Part shown: positions 43,930 through 52,909 of the stretch, piece by piece | Numbering within the stretch: the first letter of the stretch is position 1 | How the letters are laid out: each line of letters begins with the position of its first letter | Origin: Sphingobacterium humi | GTDB taxonomy: Bacteria > Bacteroidota > Bacteroidia > Sphingobacteriales > Sphingobacteriaceae | NCBI RefSeq assembly: GCF_009768885.1 | Contig: NZ_WSQA01000006.1 | Coordinates: 186,001-250,000 of the forward strand | Reading direction: 5' to 3' | Length of the DNA stretch: 64,000 nucleotides | Made by a program: the position numbers and the translations under genes | The notes under the pieces: model-generated | Database searches by the model: none | Told to the model about the DNA's origin: nothing | What the model saw: only the letters and a program-made list of their open reading frames with translations

Positions 43930-44328
43930 TTAATAAACGTAACATAAAACTTCACCGCCAACATTTTGAACGCTAGCTTCTTTATCCGACATCACACCTT
44001 TCGATGTAGATAGGATAGCAATGCCTAAACCGTTCAATACGCGAGGAATGCTGTCAACACTTGCATACTTTCTTAAACCAGGTTTACTCACACGTGTCAA
44101 AGTGCGAATAGCCGGTACCTTGCTAATTGGGTGGTATTTCAATGCAATCTTGATGATGCCTTGAGGACCTTCCTCAACAAATTTGTAATTAGCAATGTAA
44201 CCTTTGTCAAAAAGAACTTTGGTGATTTCTTTCTTTAGGTTCGATGCAGGAATTTCAACAACCCTGTGGTTGGCCTTAATGGCATTCCTTACTCGTGTAA
44301 GGTAATCCGCTATTGGATCTGTATTCAT
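43930..44328 (-). CDS. rpsH: 30S ribosomal protein S8
   Basis: The 132-residue central-domain 16S-binding protein has DPIADYLTRVRNAIKA at the N terminus and GLGIAILSTSKGVMSDKEA at the C terminus. In other bacteria S8 represses its own operon. Here the 143-bp leader between rpsN and rpsH holds a terminator-like hairpin. Confidence 0.97.
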   Translation of the reverse strand: MNTDPIADYLTRVRNAIKANHRVVEIPASNLKKEITKVLFDKGYIANYKFVEEGPQGIIKIALKYHPISKVPAIRTLTRVSKPGLRKYASVDSIPRVLNGLGIAILSTSKGVMSDKEASVQNVGGEVLCYVY

Positions 44329-44409
44329 TATGATATAAAATTATGATAATGGTTTCCGGTTATCTCCTTGACGACCAGACCTATTATCGGTTAATACTAT
44401 TTGCAATGC

Positions 44410-44448
44410 AAAAAAAACCCGATAAATCGTTTTCACGATTTATCCGGG
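44410..44448 (-). terminator. terminator-like hairpin inside the spc segment, between rpsN and rpsH
   Basis: A 13-bp stem with one bulged base (44418-44430 with 44435-44448) has a 4-nt loop. Read on the minus strand it is followed by eight T residues (the A run at 44410-44417). It has every mark of an intrinsic terminator although genes of the same cluster continue. Attenuation is inferred. Confidence 0.8.
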
Positions 44449-44471
44449 CAAAAGTAAATATTTTTTTTTGT

Positions 44472-44741
44472 TTACCAAGAAGCTTTTTTCACCCCTGGGA
44501 TTTTTCCGTCTAAAGCCATCTCACGGAATGTTACACGAGAGATACCAAATTGACGCATATATCCTTTAGGACGGCCTGTTAATTTACAACGATTGTGCAA
44601 ACGTACAGGGGAAGCATTCTTAGGCAATTTGTCTAAGGCTGCATAATCACCAGCTGCTTTAAGGGCAGCACGTTTTTCTGCAAACTTAGCTACTAATTTC
44701 TGACGCTTTACTTCGCGTGCTTTTAATCCTTCTTTAGCCAT
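44472..44741 (-). CDS. rpsN: 30S ribosomal protein S14, zinc-free form
   Basis: The protein has 89 residues and is of the long type without CxxC zinc pairs (a single Cys in [18 protein letters not shown]). It overlaps the end of rplE by 8 bp, so it is translationally coupled. A terminator-like hairpin follows. Confidence 0.97.
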   Translation of the reverse strand: MAKEGLKAREVKRQKLVAKFAEKRAALKAAGDYAALDKLPKNASPVRLHNRCKLTGRPKGYMRQFGISRVTFREMALDGKIPGVKKASW

Positions 44742-45303
44742 TGTTGTTCGAATTTTGATTTTTGAATGGTAAACCGAATTGTTTCAATAACTCTAAAGCT
44801 TCGATATCGTTCTTAGCTGATGTTACGAAAGTGATATCCATACCTTGGATCTTGTTGATTTTGTCAATGTTGATCTCTGGGAAGATAATTTGCTCCGTAA
44901 TCCCTAAGTTGTAGTTTCCGTGTCCATCGAAACCTTTATCGTTGATACCGCGGAAGTCACGGATACGTGGTAATGAAACAGCGATTAAACGATCTAAGAA
45001 TTCAAACATATTGTTGTCGCGTAAGGTTACACGAGCTCCAATAGGCATTCCTTTACGCAATTTGAAGTTAGAGATATCTTTCTTAGATTTCGTAGGAACA
45101 GCTTGTTGACCGGTAATCAAAGTTAACTCGCCAATTGCATTGTCAATTAACTTCTTGTCAGCTGTTGCAGCACCGATACCTTGAGATACAATAATCTTCT
45201 CCAGTTTAGGAACTTGCATCACGCTTTTGTACTGAAACTTTTCTTTAAGCGCTGAGCGGATTTCTTCCGCATATTTCGCTTTTAATCTTGGTGCGTAAGT
45301 CAT
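44734..45303 (-). CDS. rplE: 50S ribosomal protein L5
   Basis: The 189-residue central-protuberance protein binds 5S rRNA and P-site tRNA. It contains [36 protein letters not shown] and [15 protein letters not shown]. Its start overlaps the rplX stop by one base. Confidence 0.97.
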   Translation of the reverse strand: MTYAPRLKAKYAEEIRSALKEKFQYKSVMQVPKLEKIIVSQGIGAATADKKLIDNAIGELTLITGQQAVPTKSKKDISNFKLRKGMPIGARVTLRDNNMFEFLDRLIAVSLPRIRDFRGINDKGFDGHGNYNLGITEQIIFPEINIDKINKIQGMDITFVTSAKNDIEALELLKQFGLPFKNQNSNNNG

Positions 45304-45647
45304 TATTTAATTTCCTCCCCTGATTTTTTAGCGTAACGAACGATTTTACCTTCTGCATTAACTTTACGACCAACACGTGTCGGAGCACCTGTTTTAGGGT
45401 CAATTAAAGCTAAATTAGAGATATTGATAGCAGCTTCTTTCTCAATGATACCACCATTAGGGTTAGCTGCGCTAGGTTTAGTGTGTTTTTTAACAAGGTT
45501 AGCGCCTTCAACGATAGCTCTGTTTGCATCCACTAAAACTTGCAATACTTTTCCTTGAACACCTTTAGAGTTACCAGCGATAACTTTCACTAAATCACCT
45601 TTTTTAATTTTGATTTTGTGCGTAGTTGTTTTTGTTTTCTGTGCCAT
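45303..45647 (-). CDS. rplX: 50S ribosomal protein L24
   Basis: This 114-residue assembly-initiator protein has an N-terminal KOW motif ([20 protein letters not shown]). The following [18 protein letters not shown] and [14 protein letters not shown] are typical. It lies 2 bp after rplN. Confidence 0.97.
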   Translation of the reverse strand: MAQKTKTTTHKIKIKKGDLVKVIAGNSKGVQGKVLQVLVDANRAIVEGANLVKKHTKPSAANPNGGIIEKEAAINISNLALIDPKTGAPTRVGRKVNAEGKIVRYAKKSGEEIK

Positions 45648-45649
45648 AA

Positions 45650-46018
45650 TTATAAAACCTCCGGTGCTAGTGATACAATTTTCATGAACTGCTTCTCACG
45701 TAATTCTCTGGCAACAGGGCCGAAAATACGCGTTCCACGAGGCTCATCGTTATTATTTAATAATACTGCTGCATTGTCATCGAAACGAATGTAAGAACCA
45801 TCTTTACGACGGATTTCTTTTTTCGTACGTACGACTACTGCTTTAGAAACGGATCCTTTTTTCACGTTTCCTGAAGGTAAAGCGCTCTTTACGGTAACAA
45901 CGATCTTATCACCGATAGATGCATAACGCTTACGCGTACCGCCCAATACACGGATTACTAAAACTTCTTTAGCTCCGCTATTGTCCGCTACATTTAATCT
46001 TGATTCCTGTTGTACCAT
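45650..46018 (-). CDS. rplN: 50S ribosomal protein L14
   Basis: The 122-residue beta-barrel protein of the intersubunit face starts [19 protein letters not shown], with [13 protein letters not shown] and [17 protein letters not shown]. It is at full family length and lies 1 bp after rpsQ. Confidence 0.97.
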   Translation of the reverse strand: MVQQESRLNVADNSGAKEVLVIRVLGGTRKRYASIGDKIVVTVKSALPSGNVKKGSVSKAVVVRTKKEIRRKDGSYIRFDDNAAVLLNNNDEPRGTRIFGPVARELREKQFMKIVSLAPEVL

Positions 46019-46019
46019 C

Positions 46020-46274
46020 TTATTTAGCCCTTTCTAAAATTTCAACTAATCTCCAGTTTTTTGTCTTACTCAGCGGACGAGTTTCCATAATTAATACCGT
46101 ATCGCCGATACCGCAGGTATTCTCTTCGTCATGAGCTTTGAATTTAGTAGTTTTTTTCACGAACTTACCATAGATAGGGTGTTTTACTTTACGTTCAACC
46201 GCTACAGTAATGGATTTGTCCATTTTGTTGCTAACTACTAAGCCGATTCTTGTTTTTCTTAAATTTCTTTCCAT
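46020..46274 (-). CDS. rpsQ: 30S ribosomal protein S17
   Basis: The 84-residue OB-fold primary-binding protein has [18 protein letters not shown] and [19 protein letters not shown], the S17 signature. It lies 14 bp after rpmC. Confidence 0.97.
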   Translation of the reverse strand: MERNLRKTRIGLVVSNKMDKSITVAVERKVKHPIYGKFVKKTTKFKAHDEENTCGIGDTVLIMETRPLSKTKNWRLVEILERAK

Positions 46275-46288
46275 TTCGACTTTAATTT

Positions 46289-46507
46289 TTATGCCTCAGC
46301 GGCTGTTTCAGATTGCGCTGCATTCTTACGGTTCGATACCTCAGTAGCGATACGAGCGATAGTTTTGCGAGCTGCTTTGATCACGTTAGGGTTCTCAATA
46401 GCAGAAACAGCATGTGCAAATTTCAATTTGTTTAAGGCAGCTTTCTCTTCAGCAAGACGAGCTGTTAAATCCTTCGTTGATAATTCTACGATTTCTGAAT
46501 TTTTCAT
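46289..46507 (-). CDS. rpmC: 50S ribosomal protein L29
   Basis: This 72-residue helical protein at the tunnel exit binds SRP and trigger factor. It starts [20 protein letters not shown] and contains [15 protein letters not shown] short Ala/Glu-rich C-terminal tail extends past the usual end. Confidence 0.96.
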   Translation of the reverse strand: MKNSEIVELSTKDLTARLAEEKAALNKLKFAHAVSAIENPNVIKAARKTIARIATEVSNRKNAAQSETAAEA

Positions 46508-46552
46508 TTTTTTCCAGTGTTGATGTTGGGTTATCCTTAATTTTTAAATATG

Positions 46553-46577
46553 GCCTTACTGGTAACGGCAGTAAGGC
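46553..46577 (-). other. hairpin between rplP and rpmC
   Basis: GCCTTACTG (46553-46561) and CAGTAAGGC (46569-46577) are perfect complements around 7 nt in a 96-bp gap. There is no T tract. Confidence 0.6.
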
Positions 46578-46603
46578 TAAATTTTAGACATTACCAACGA
46601 TTA

Positions 46604-47026
46604 TTATGCTTCAACGTAATCTCTACGTATCACAAACTTCGTTTGAACCGGTAATTTTTGTGCGGCAAGACGTAAGGCTTCTTTAGCAATTTCTAAAGGC
46701 ACCCCTTCTGCTTCAAATAACATCCGGCCTGGGCGCACTACCGCTACCCAGTATTCTGGAGCACCCTTACCCTTACCCATACGTACCTCTGCAGGTTTTT
46801 TCGTAACAGGTTTGTCAGGGAAGATGCGGATCCACACTTGACCTTCACGTTTCATGTAACGTGTTACGGCGATACGTGCTGCCTCAATTTGACGGCTAGT
46901 GATCCATGCTGACTCCAGTGATTTGATACCGAAAGAACCGAAAGCTAATTCTGCTCCACGAGTAGCATTACCTTTCATGCGGCCCTTCTGCATCTTTCTG
47001 AACTTCGTTCTTTTTGGCTGTAACAT
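46604..47026 (-). CDS. rplP: 50S ribosomal protein L16
   Basis: This 140-residue protein near the A-site tRNA elbow starts [19 protein letters not shown]. The arginine that is hydroxylated in some bacteria lies in the region [20 protein letters not shown]. It lies 52 bp after rpsC. Confidence 0.97.
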   Translation of the reverse strand: MLQPKRTKFRKMQKGRMKGNATRGAELAFGSFGIKSLESAWITSRQIEAARIAVTRYMKREGQVWIRIFPDKPVTKKPAEVRMGKGKGAPEYWVAVVRPGRMLFEAEGVPLEIAKEALRLAAQKLPVQTKFVIRRDYVEA

Positions 47027-47038
47027 GTTCGTATTTTG

Positions 47039-47067
47039 TTAAAATCTGTTCTTACAGATAGTTTTAA
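47039..47067 (-). other. small hairpin between rpsC and rplP
   Basis: ATCTGT (47044-47049) and ACAGAT (47054-47059) close a TCTT loop, with outer TTAAAA/TTTTAA pairing. Confidence 0.45.
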
Positions 47068-47078
47068 ATCTTAATTAA

Positions 47079-47864
47079 TTAATCTCTTTTTCCACCACGG
47101 TTGTTATCACGACGACCACCACCACGGTTGTTATCACGACGGCCACCGCCACGGTTGTCACGACGGTCTGAACCACCTTCGTTTCCACCACGAGATTTTA
47201 CGCCTGACGCTTGACCGATGTTTGGAGATAAGTCACGTTTACCGTAAACTTCACCTTTACAGATCCAAACTTTAACACCGATCTTACCGTAAGTAGTTAA
47301 TGCTTCTGCTAAAGCATAGTCGATATCTGCGCGTAATGTGTGTAAAGGAGTTCTTCCTTCTTTGTATTGTTCAGTACGTGCCATCTCAGCACCACCTAAA
47401 CGACCTGAACACATTACTTTGATACCTTCAGCACCCATACGCATGGTTGTAGCGATAGCGGTTTTCATTGCACGACGGAAAGAGATACGAGCCTCTAATT
47501 GTTTTGCAATACCTTCAGCTACTAATTTAGCGTCAAGTTCTGGACGTTTGATCTCGAAAATGTTGATTTGAACATCTTTTTTAGTCAGTTTCTTCAACTC
47601 TTCTTTAATCTTGTCAACCTCTTGACCACCTTTACCAATAACGATACCTGGACGTGCTGTGTGGATTGTAACAGTAATACGTTTTAATGTTCTTTCAATT
47701 ACAACTTTTGCTACACCGCCTTTTGCGATACGTACAGAAAGATATTTTCTTATTTTTTCGTCCTCAACCAACTTATCAGAATAGTTGTTGCCTCCGAACC
47801 AGTTAGAATCCCATCCTTTGATGATCCCTAATCTGCTACCTATTGGATTTGCTTTTTGTCCCAT
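47079..47864 (-). CDS. rpsC: 30S ribosomal protein S3 with RGG-rich C-terminal tail
   Basis: The protein has 261 residues. The KH domain carries [20 protein letters not shown], and the C-terminal S3 domain includes GLSPNIGQ-like [11 protein letters not shown]. The last 35 or so residues are repeats of the type RGGGRRDNN, ending RGGKRD, a disordered RGG tail expected to bind RNA. The DNA of the tail is a visible tandem repeat (47090-47190). S3 lines the mRNA entry channel and has helicase activity with S4 and S5. Confidence 0.96.
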   Translation of the reverse strand: MGQKANPIGSRLGIIKGWDSNWFGGNNYSDKLVEDEKIRKYLSVRIAKGGVAKVVIERTLKRITVTIHTARPGIVIGKGGQEVDKIKEELKKLTKKDVQINIFEIKRPELDAKLVAEGIAKQLEARISFRRAMKTAIATTMRMGAEGIKVMCSGRLGGAEMARTEQYKEGRTPLHTLRADIDYALAEALTTYGKIGVKVWICKGEVYGKRDLSPNIGQASGVKSRGGNEGGSDRRDNRGGGRRDNNRGGGRRDNNRGGKRD

Positions 47865-47875
47865 TCTTATTAATA

Positions 47876-48307
47876 TTAGTTGTTAACGTTGTTAATACTA
47901 TCTACGATCAAAGTAACATGGTTTGAACGCTTACGAATTCTATAACCACGACCTTGAGGAGCTGGACGCAATCTCTTCAATTGACGACCACCACCAACAG
48001 ATACTTCTTTTACATACAAGCCACCATCTTCAACTGAAGCGCCTTCATTTTTAGCTTCCCAGTTTTTAATTGCTGACAACAATAATTTCTCAACACGGAT
48101 TGCAGCTTCTTTTCCTGTATGTTTTAGAATATATAGCGCATTTTCTACTTTCTGACCACGGATAAGATCCACTACTAAACGCATTTTGCGCGGAGACGTA
48201 GGGCAGTTCAATAATTTGGCAGTAGAAGCTCCTCCTACCTGAGCTTTTTCCTGCTCTTTGCGCTGTTTTACTAAAACAGATTTTTTAAGTTTTTTTGTTG
48301 CTTCCAT
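47876..48307 (-). CDS. rplV: 50S ribosomal protein L22 with N-terminal extension
   Basis: This 143-residue protein is about 30 longer than in E. coli because of a basic N-terminal extension ([20 protein letters not shown]). The core starts [19 protein letters not shown]. The long beta hairpin that lines the exit tunnel includes [20 protein letters not shown]. It lies 6 bp after rpsS. Confidence 0.97.
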   Translation of the reverse strand: MEATKKLKKSVLVKQRKEQEKAQVGGASTAKLLNCPTSPRKMRLVVDLIRGQKVENALYILKHTGKEAAIRVEKLLLSAIKNWEAKNEGASVEDGGLYVKEVSVGGGRQLKRLRPAPQGRGYRIRKRSNHVTLIVDSINNVNN

Positions 48308-48313
48308 TACCTA

Positions 48314-48580
48314 TTATTTTTTCTTTTCTGCGTGGCCTCTGAAAGTACGCGTAGGCGCAAATTCACCAAGCTTGTGACCAACCATATTCTCTGTTACATA
48401 AACCGGAATAAATTTATTCCCGTTGTGCACTGCGAAGGTATGACCAACAAAATCAGGTGAAATCATTGATCTACGAGACCAAGTCTTAATTACTGACTTT
48501 TTGTTTGTTTCATTCATAGAAAGAACTTTTCTTTCTAGGTTGTGATCGATATAAGGACCTTTTTTAATTGAACGAGCCAT
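48314..48580 (-). CDS. rpsS: 30S ribosomal protein S19
   Basis: The 88-residue 30S head protein starts [16 protein letters not shown] and has the signature [23 protein letters not shown]-type region. Its ATG overlaps the rplB stop by one base. Confidence 0.97.
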   Translation of the reverse strand: MARSIKKGPYIDHNLERKVLSMNETNKKSVIKTWSRRSMISPDFVGHTFAVHNGNKFIPVYVTENMVGHKLGEFAPTRTFRGHAEKKK

Positions 48581-49407
48581 TATTTTTTCCTTCTCTCAAT
48601 GATGTAACGATTCGATGTTTTCTTCTTGTAGCGAGTTTTGTAACCTTTCGCTAATACTCCTGTACGTGAGCGTGGGTGACCTCCGGATGAACGGCCTTCA
48701 CCACCACCCATAGGGTGATCTACTGGGTTCATAGCCACACCACGAACGCGAGGACGACGACCTAACCAACGCTTACGACCAGCTTTACCTAACACTTGGT
48801 TAGATTTCTCCGAGTTAGACACGGAACCAATCGTTGCAACACAGGTTAATAAGATCATACGAGTCTCACCCGATGGCAATTTGATAATGGCATACTTTCC
48901 ATCACGTGCAGATAACTGCGCGTAAGTCCCAGCCGAACGAGCGATTGAACCACCTTGACCAGGGTTCAACTCAATGTTGTGGATGATAGAACCTAGTGGA
49001 ATGCTCGCTAGAGGCATTGTATTACCAACTTCTGGGGCTACTGATTCGCCAGCAATTACAACTTGTCCTACTGTTAATCCAGCTGGAGCAATGATGTAAC
49101 GTTTCTCACCATCAGCGTAGTGCAATAAAGCAATACGAGCTGTACGATTCGGATCGTACTCGATAGTAGCAACTGTTGCAGGGATATCTTTTTTATCGCG
49201 TTTGAAATCAATTAATCGGTATGCTTTTTTATGTCCCCCACCGATGTAACGCATAGTCATTTTACCGGATTTATTACGACCACCTGAACGCTTGTTGGTG
49301 CCAACAACTAATGATTTCTCAGGAACGTTAGTAGTAACGTCTGAATAATCAGCACCTACTCTGAAGCGAGTACCAGGGGTAACCGGTTTGAATCTTTTAA
49401 CTGCCAT
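48580..49407 (-). CDS. rplB: 50S ribosomal protein L2
   Basis: The 275-residue protein is needed for subunit association and peptidyl transfer. The conserved C-terminal loop [20 protein letters not shown] contains the essential His. It is at full family length. It lies between rplW (6 bp) and rpsS (1-bp overlap). Confidence 0.97.
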   Translation of the reverse strand: MAVKRFKPVTPGTRFRVGADYSDVTTNVPEKSLVVGTNKRSGGRNKSGKMTMRYIGGGHKKAYRLIDFKRDKKDIPATVATIEYDPNRTARIALLHYADGEKRYIIAPAGLTVGQVVIAGESVAPEVGNTMPLASIPLGSIIHNIELNPGQGGSIARSAGTYAQLSARDGKYAIIKLPSGETRMILLTCVATIGSVSNSEKSNQVLGKAGRKRWLGRRPRVRGVAMNPVDHPMGGGEGRSSGGHPRSRTGVLAKGYKTRYKKKTSNRYIIERRKK

Positions 49408-49413
49408 TTCTTA

Positions 49414-49704
49414 TTATAGTGTACTGTAAAAGTCAATAGTTTCACCATCTTTCACCGTGATGATGGCTTTTTTATACTTAGGGCTTCTTCCAGAAACGAA
49501 ACCAGCTTTCGTGTAACGGCTTTTTGATTTTCCCGCAACAACTGCAGTATTTACTGCAACAACTGATACGCCAAACATTTGCTCAACAGCTTGTTTGATC
49601 TGGATTTTGTTTGCTCTGTGATCTACTTTGAAAGCGTAACGGTTAGATTTTTCCGTTAATAAAGAAGCTTTCTCAGTTAAGATAGGTTTTTTAATAATTT
49701 CCAT
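49414..49704 (-). CDS. rplW: 50S ribosomal protein L23
   Basis: The 96-residue tunnel-exit protein has PILTEKASLLTEKSNRYAFKV and IKQAVEQMFGVSVVAVNT, both typical. It is a docking site for trigger factor and SRP. It lies 1 bp after rplD. Confidence 0.97.
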   Translation of the reverse strand: MEIIKKPILTEKASLLTEKSNRYAFKVDHRANKIQIKQAVEQMFGVSVVAVNTAVVAGKSKSRYTKAGFVSGRSPKYKKAIITVKDGETIDFYSTL

Positions 49705-49705
49705 A

Positions 49706-50335
49706 TTACTTAGCGAATGCTTCCTCCAAAGATTTAACAGAATCTGCAGTTAACAATAATTTTGTAGCGTTTAATACATCATATGTACTTAACTCTGCTG
49801 CTACAACAACTTTTGCTTTCTTCAAGTTTCTGCTTGATAAATAAACATTGTTATTATATGCTGATAACACTAATAATGTTTTCTCATCAGCACAGTTCAA
49901 CGCATTTACTAATGACACATAGTTTTTCGTTTTGATGCTATCGAAGTTTACTTCGTCTAACACCAATACATTGTTCTCTTGTGCTTTATAGCTTAACGCT
50001 GATTTACGAGCTAATTGCTTTAATTTTTTGTTTAATTTAAAGCTGTAGTCTCTTGGTTGAGGACCGAATACACGACCACCACCATTAAACAATGGAGATT
50101 TGATAGAACCCGCACGAGCACCACCAGTACCTTTTTGTTTGTGTAATTTACGAGTAGATCCCGCAATCTCATTACGTTGTTTTGATTTGTGAGTTCCTTG
50201 GCGTTGGTTCGCTAAGTATTGTTTCACATCCAAATAGATCGCATGGTCGTTTGGCTCTACACCGAATACTGCTTCAGGAAGTTGCACCTTGGCACCTGTT
50301 TCTTTACCTGATAAATTTAATACGTTAACTTCCAT
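49706..50335 (-). CDS. rplD: 50S ribosomal protein L4
   Basis: The 209-residue protein's extended loop (about 45-95, including [20 protein letters not shown] and [13 protein letters not shown]) reaches into the exit tunnel. In E. coli L4 represses its own operon. Whether it does so here is unknown. It lies 5 bp after rplC. Confidence 0.97.
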   Translation of the reverse strand: MEVNVLNLSGKETGAKVQLPEAVFGVEPNDHAIYLDVKQYLANQRQGTHKSKQRNEIAGSTRKLHKQKGTGGARAGSIKSPLFNGGGRVFGPQPRDYSFKLNKKLKQLARKSALSYKAQENNVLVLDEVNFDSIKTKNYVSLVNALNCADEKTLLVLSAYNNNVYLSSRNLKKAKVVVAAELSTYDVLNATKLLLTADSVKSLEEAFAK

Positions 50336-50340
50336 CTCTA

Positions 50341-50958
50341 CTATTTGTCTACGATTACATAAGAACCTTTAGCTCCTGGAATGGAACCACTAACAACGAT
50401 TAGGTTTTGCTCAGGGTAAACTTTCAATACTTGTAAGTTTTGAATCTTTACACGCTCGCCACCTGTACGACCCGCCATACGCATTCCTTTGAATACGCGA
50501 GAAGGCCATGATGAAGCACCTAAGGAACCTGGAGCACGTAGTCTGTTGTGCTGACCGTGAGTCGCACCACCTACACCACCAAATCCGTGACGCTTCATTA
50601 CGCCTTGGAATCCTTTACCTTTTGAAGTACCAACCACATCAACGTACTCGCCTTCTTCAAATAATGTAACATCCACGACGTCACCTAGTTGTTTCTCATC
50701 CTCGAAAGTTTTGAATTCAACTAGCTTACGCTTAGGACTAACGTTTGCTTTCGCAAAGTGTCCTTTTAAAGGTGCGCTTGTGTTTTTCTCCTTGGCATCG
50801 TCAAAACCAAGTTGAATCGCAGCGTAGCCATCCTTTTCTACCGTACGTATATGCGTTACCACGCACGGCCCAGCCTCGATTACTGTACATGGGATGTTCT
50901 TCCCATCAGCGTTGAACAGGCTGGTCATTCCTACTTTTTTACCAATAATTCCTGACAT
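50341..50958 (-). CDS. rplC: 50S ribosomal protein L3
   Basis: The 205-residue protein near the peptidyl-transferase centre contains [20 protein letters not shown] and [18 protein letters not shown]. The Gln that PrmB methylates in E. coli L3 (GQNQTPG) is replaced here (GASSWPS). It is the first gene of the cluster. rpsJ, which normally precedes it, is absent, and the gene has its own consensus promoter with a leader of about 70 nt. Confidence 0.97.
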   Translation of the reverse strand: MSGIIGKKVGMTSLFNADGKNIPCTVIEAGPCVVTHIRTVEKDGYAAIQLGFDDAKEKNTSAPLKGHFAKANVSPKRKLVEFKTFEDEKQLGDVVDVTLFEEGEYVDVVGTSKGKGFQGVMKRHGFGGVGGATHGQHNRLRAPGSLGASSWPSRVFKGMRMAGRTGGERVKIQNLQVLKVYPEQNLIVVSGSIPGAKGSYVIVDK

Positions 50959-50986
50959 GTTATAAATTAATTAATTAAACGTCCAT

Positions 50987-51004
50987 CGAAGCAGTAGGGC
51001 TTCG
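50987..51004 (-). other. hairpin in the rplC leader
   Basis: CGAAGC (50987-50992) and GCTTCG (50999-51004) close a 6-nt loop about 30 nt ahead of the rplC ATG. Confidence 0.45.
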
Positions 51005-51035
51005 CTCAAGACACAATATCCCCATAAAGGGATTG

Positions 51036-51066
51036 CAAAAGTACAAACTATTTTATAACTATCAAA
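51036..51066 (-). promoter_or_regulatory. promoter of the ribosomal protein cluster
   Basis: On the minus strand TTTG at 51066-51063, a 19-bp spacer and TACTTTTG at 51043-51036 are an exact fit to the Bacteroidota consensus. Transcription would start near 51029. Confidence 0.8.
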
Positions 51067-51124
51067 TAATTAGTGCATTATTTTTTTTCAAAATAAAGAA
51101 TGGGAAAGCCGCAATTCGAGAAAA

Positions 51125-52366
51125 TTAGGATTGTATCATTTTTTTGCCCGCAAGAAGACGCTGATAACGTAGCAATGCCTCGATATAATAATAGTCGGCA
51201 TAACTCAAAGGCACATCCACCTCCGAGTTTATGGGCAAGGCGCCCACACTATGCTGTAATATGAAGCCCCCATTGCTGCCATAGCTCGCAAAATAAGGTG
51301 CAGAAGATAAGTTCTTTAGCAGGGTTTCCGCTTGCCGGAAGTAGAATTCCCCTTGTTTTCCGCGGCTATAATCGGCCAGTTCCAATAAGGCCGACGCCAT
51401 TAAGGCCCCAGCAGAAGCATCACGCAAAGTCCTTTTGCCATACATTTTACTGCCTTCCGGAATCTTGTCGTAATCAAAATCCCAAACCGGAACCAAATCC
51501 GATGGTAAGTTTGGATGATGGAGGATATACTGCGCAATGCGCTGCGCCTGCTTTAAGTATGCTTTATCCTTGGTTTCCCTATACATCATGGTATAGCCAT
51601 ATAAGGCCCAAGCTTGTCCCCTCGCCCATGCCGATTCATCTGCCGTTCCCTGATGGGTTTTGCGCCCCAGGACGGCACCCGTTTCCGGATCATAGTCTAT
51701 TACATGGTAAGAACTGTAGTCTTTTCTGAAATGATGTTTAAGGGTTGTATTGGCATGGCTACGGGCAATATCCGCATACTTACGGTTCCCTGTTTGCTTG
51801 CTCATCTCCTCAAGAAACTCCAGGTTCATCATATTATCAATAATAACCGGATATTTCCATTTGCCATGATCCCAGGAACGTATCGTCTTGGTTACGGGGC
51901 TATATCGCGAGGCCAAGGATTCGGCACCATTGACCAAGATGGGTTTGTAACTGGCACTATCGCCGGTGATGCGCAAAGCATTTCCAAAACTGCAGAACAA
52001 CATAAAGCCTAGGTCATGCGTACGTTTATTATATTGTTCCTTTTCCAGGTGTTTTAGCTTATCCAATCCCAATTGCTTCAATTCCGCATCTCCCGTAGCT
52101 TCCGACAGCAACAAGAGGGTGCCAGGATAGAAGCCCGAACACCACCAGGAGGAATTTGAAAACTTATGTTTCCCCTGCTCAAAATTCTGCGGAAACTTAT
52201 CGGCCGGCGTGGCAGCCGCCAACAGCTTAATTTGTTTGGCAGATTGTTGCAATCTATCTTCGATAAATGATTGATCCAAATGAAGTGCATGTTTGGTTTG
52301 GGCAAAGGCAACAGTACCGCTCAATCCTAAAACATAACAGGTAAATACAATCAACATATTCCGCAT
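51125..52366 (-). CDS. glycoside hydrolase family 88, unsaturated uronyl hydrolase
   Basis: This 413-residue secreted enzyme (signal peptide about 1-22) is predicted to remove the unsaturated uronic acid left on oligosaccharides by polysaccharide lyases. The alpha/alpha-barrel motifs SSWWCSGFYPGTL, THDLGFM (Asp118), IIDNMMNLEFL (Asp177) and ESAWARGQAWALYGY match GH88, and the two Asp are the expected catalytic pair. No lyase or SusCD gene adjoins it, so whether the substrate is heparin, hyaluronan, alginate or pectin-derived is open. Confidence 0.9.
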   Translation of the reverse strand: MRNMLIVFTCYVLGLSGTVAFAQTKHALHLDQSFIEDRLQQSAKQIKLLAAATPADKFPQNFEQGKHKFSNSSWWCSGFYPGTLLLLSEATGDAELKQLGLDKLKHLEKEQYNKRTHDLGFMLFCSFGNALRITGDSASYKPILVNGAESLASRYSPVTKTIRSWDHGKWKYPVIIDNMMNLEFLEEMSKQTGNRKYADIARSHANTTLKHHFRKDYSSYHVIDYDPETGAVLGRKTHQGTADESAWARGQAWALYGYTMMYRETKDKAYLKQAQRIAQYILHHPNLPSDLVPVWDFDYDKIPEGSKMYGKRTLRDASAGALMASALLELADYSRGKQGEFYFRQAETLLKNLSSAPYFASYGSNGGFILQHSVGALPINSEVDVPLSYADYYYIEALLRYQRLLAGKKMIQS

Positions 52367-52487
52367 AGCGATGGAGATATAAAAGGTTTATGAATTGCTA
52401 TTCCAATAAATTAAACACTCAATTTAAGCATTCCATTTTATTTGCCGGCGCGAAACTATCGAAAACGATTTCGCCTAGGCACAAAAA

Positions 52488-52517
52488 AAAGATGTGAAGC
52501 ATCTACTTCACATCTTT
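52488..52517 (-). terminator. terminator of the CoA-binding protein gene
   Basis: A perfect 12-bp stem (52488-52499 with 52506-52517) has a 6-nt loop and a T run on the minus strand (the A run from 52483). Confidence 0.9.
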
Positions 52518-52533
52518 CCTTATGTTGTTCGGT

Positions 52534-52893
52534 TTAGTACTGCCCGGTGTTTAACATCACCAAGGTGCAGGCCTCAACCACTTCAATACCCTGCGCTTTG
52601 GCCTTCTCTGCCAGTTCCGCATTCTCTGCACCTGGATTGAAGATAATACGCTTCGGGTTGGTTTTTAAAATATAGTCGTAGTAAGGTGCCTGATTCTGCG
52701 GACCAACATACAGGGTAATCGTATCGATATCCTGATGAATAGCCTCCGCAGGCTCAATTTCTGCACCAGCAACAGTGCCAACCTTCCGACCCACGTTTAC
52801 AATAGGGTAACCTTTTCTGACTAATTTATTCGCCACTAAATAAGAGTATCTTGCTGGATTAGTACTCGCTCCCAAAATCAAGGTTTTTTTCAT
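52534..52893 (-). CDS. CoA-binding domain protein (YccU-like)
   Basis: The 119-residue single Rossmann-like domain starts KKTLILGASTNPARYSYLVA, with KRIIFNPGAENAELAEKA later. These are the hallmarks of the small CoA_binding_2 family related to the N-terminal part of acyl-CoA synthetases. Its physiological role is unknown. It starts 16 bp after the beta-lactamase-family gene, probably on the same transcript. Confidence 0.85.
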   Translation of the reverse strand: MKKTLILGASTNPARYSYLVANKLVRKGYPIVNVGRKVGTVAGAEIEPAEAIHQDIDTITLYVGPQNQAPYYDYILKTNPKRIIFNPGAENAELAEKAKAQGIEVVEACTLVMLNTGQY

Positions 52894-52909
52894 ATGTTGC
52901 CTTTATATA

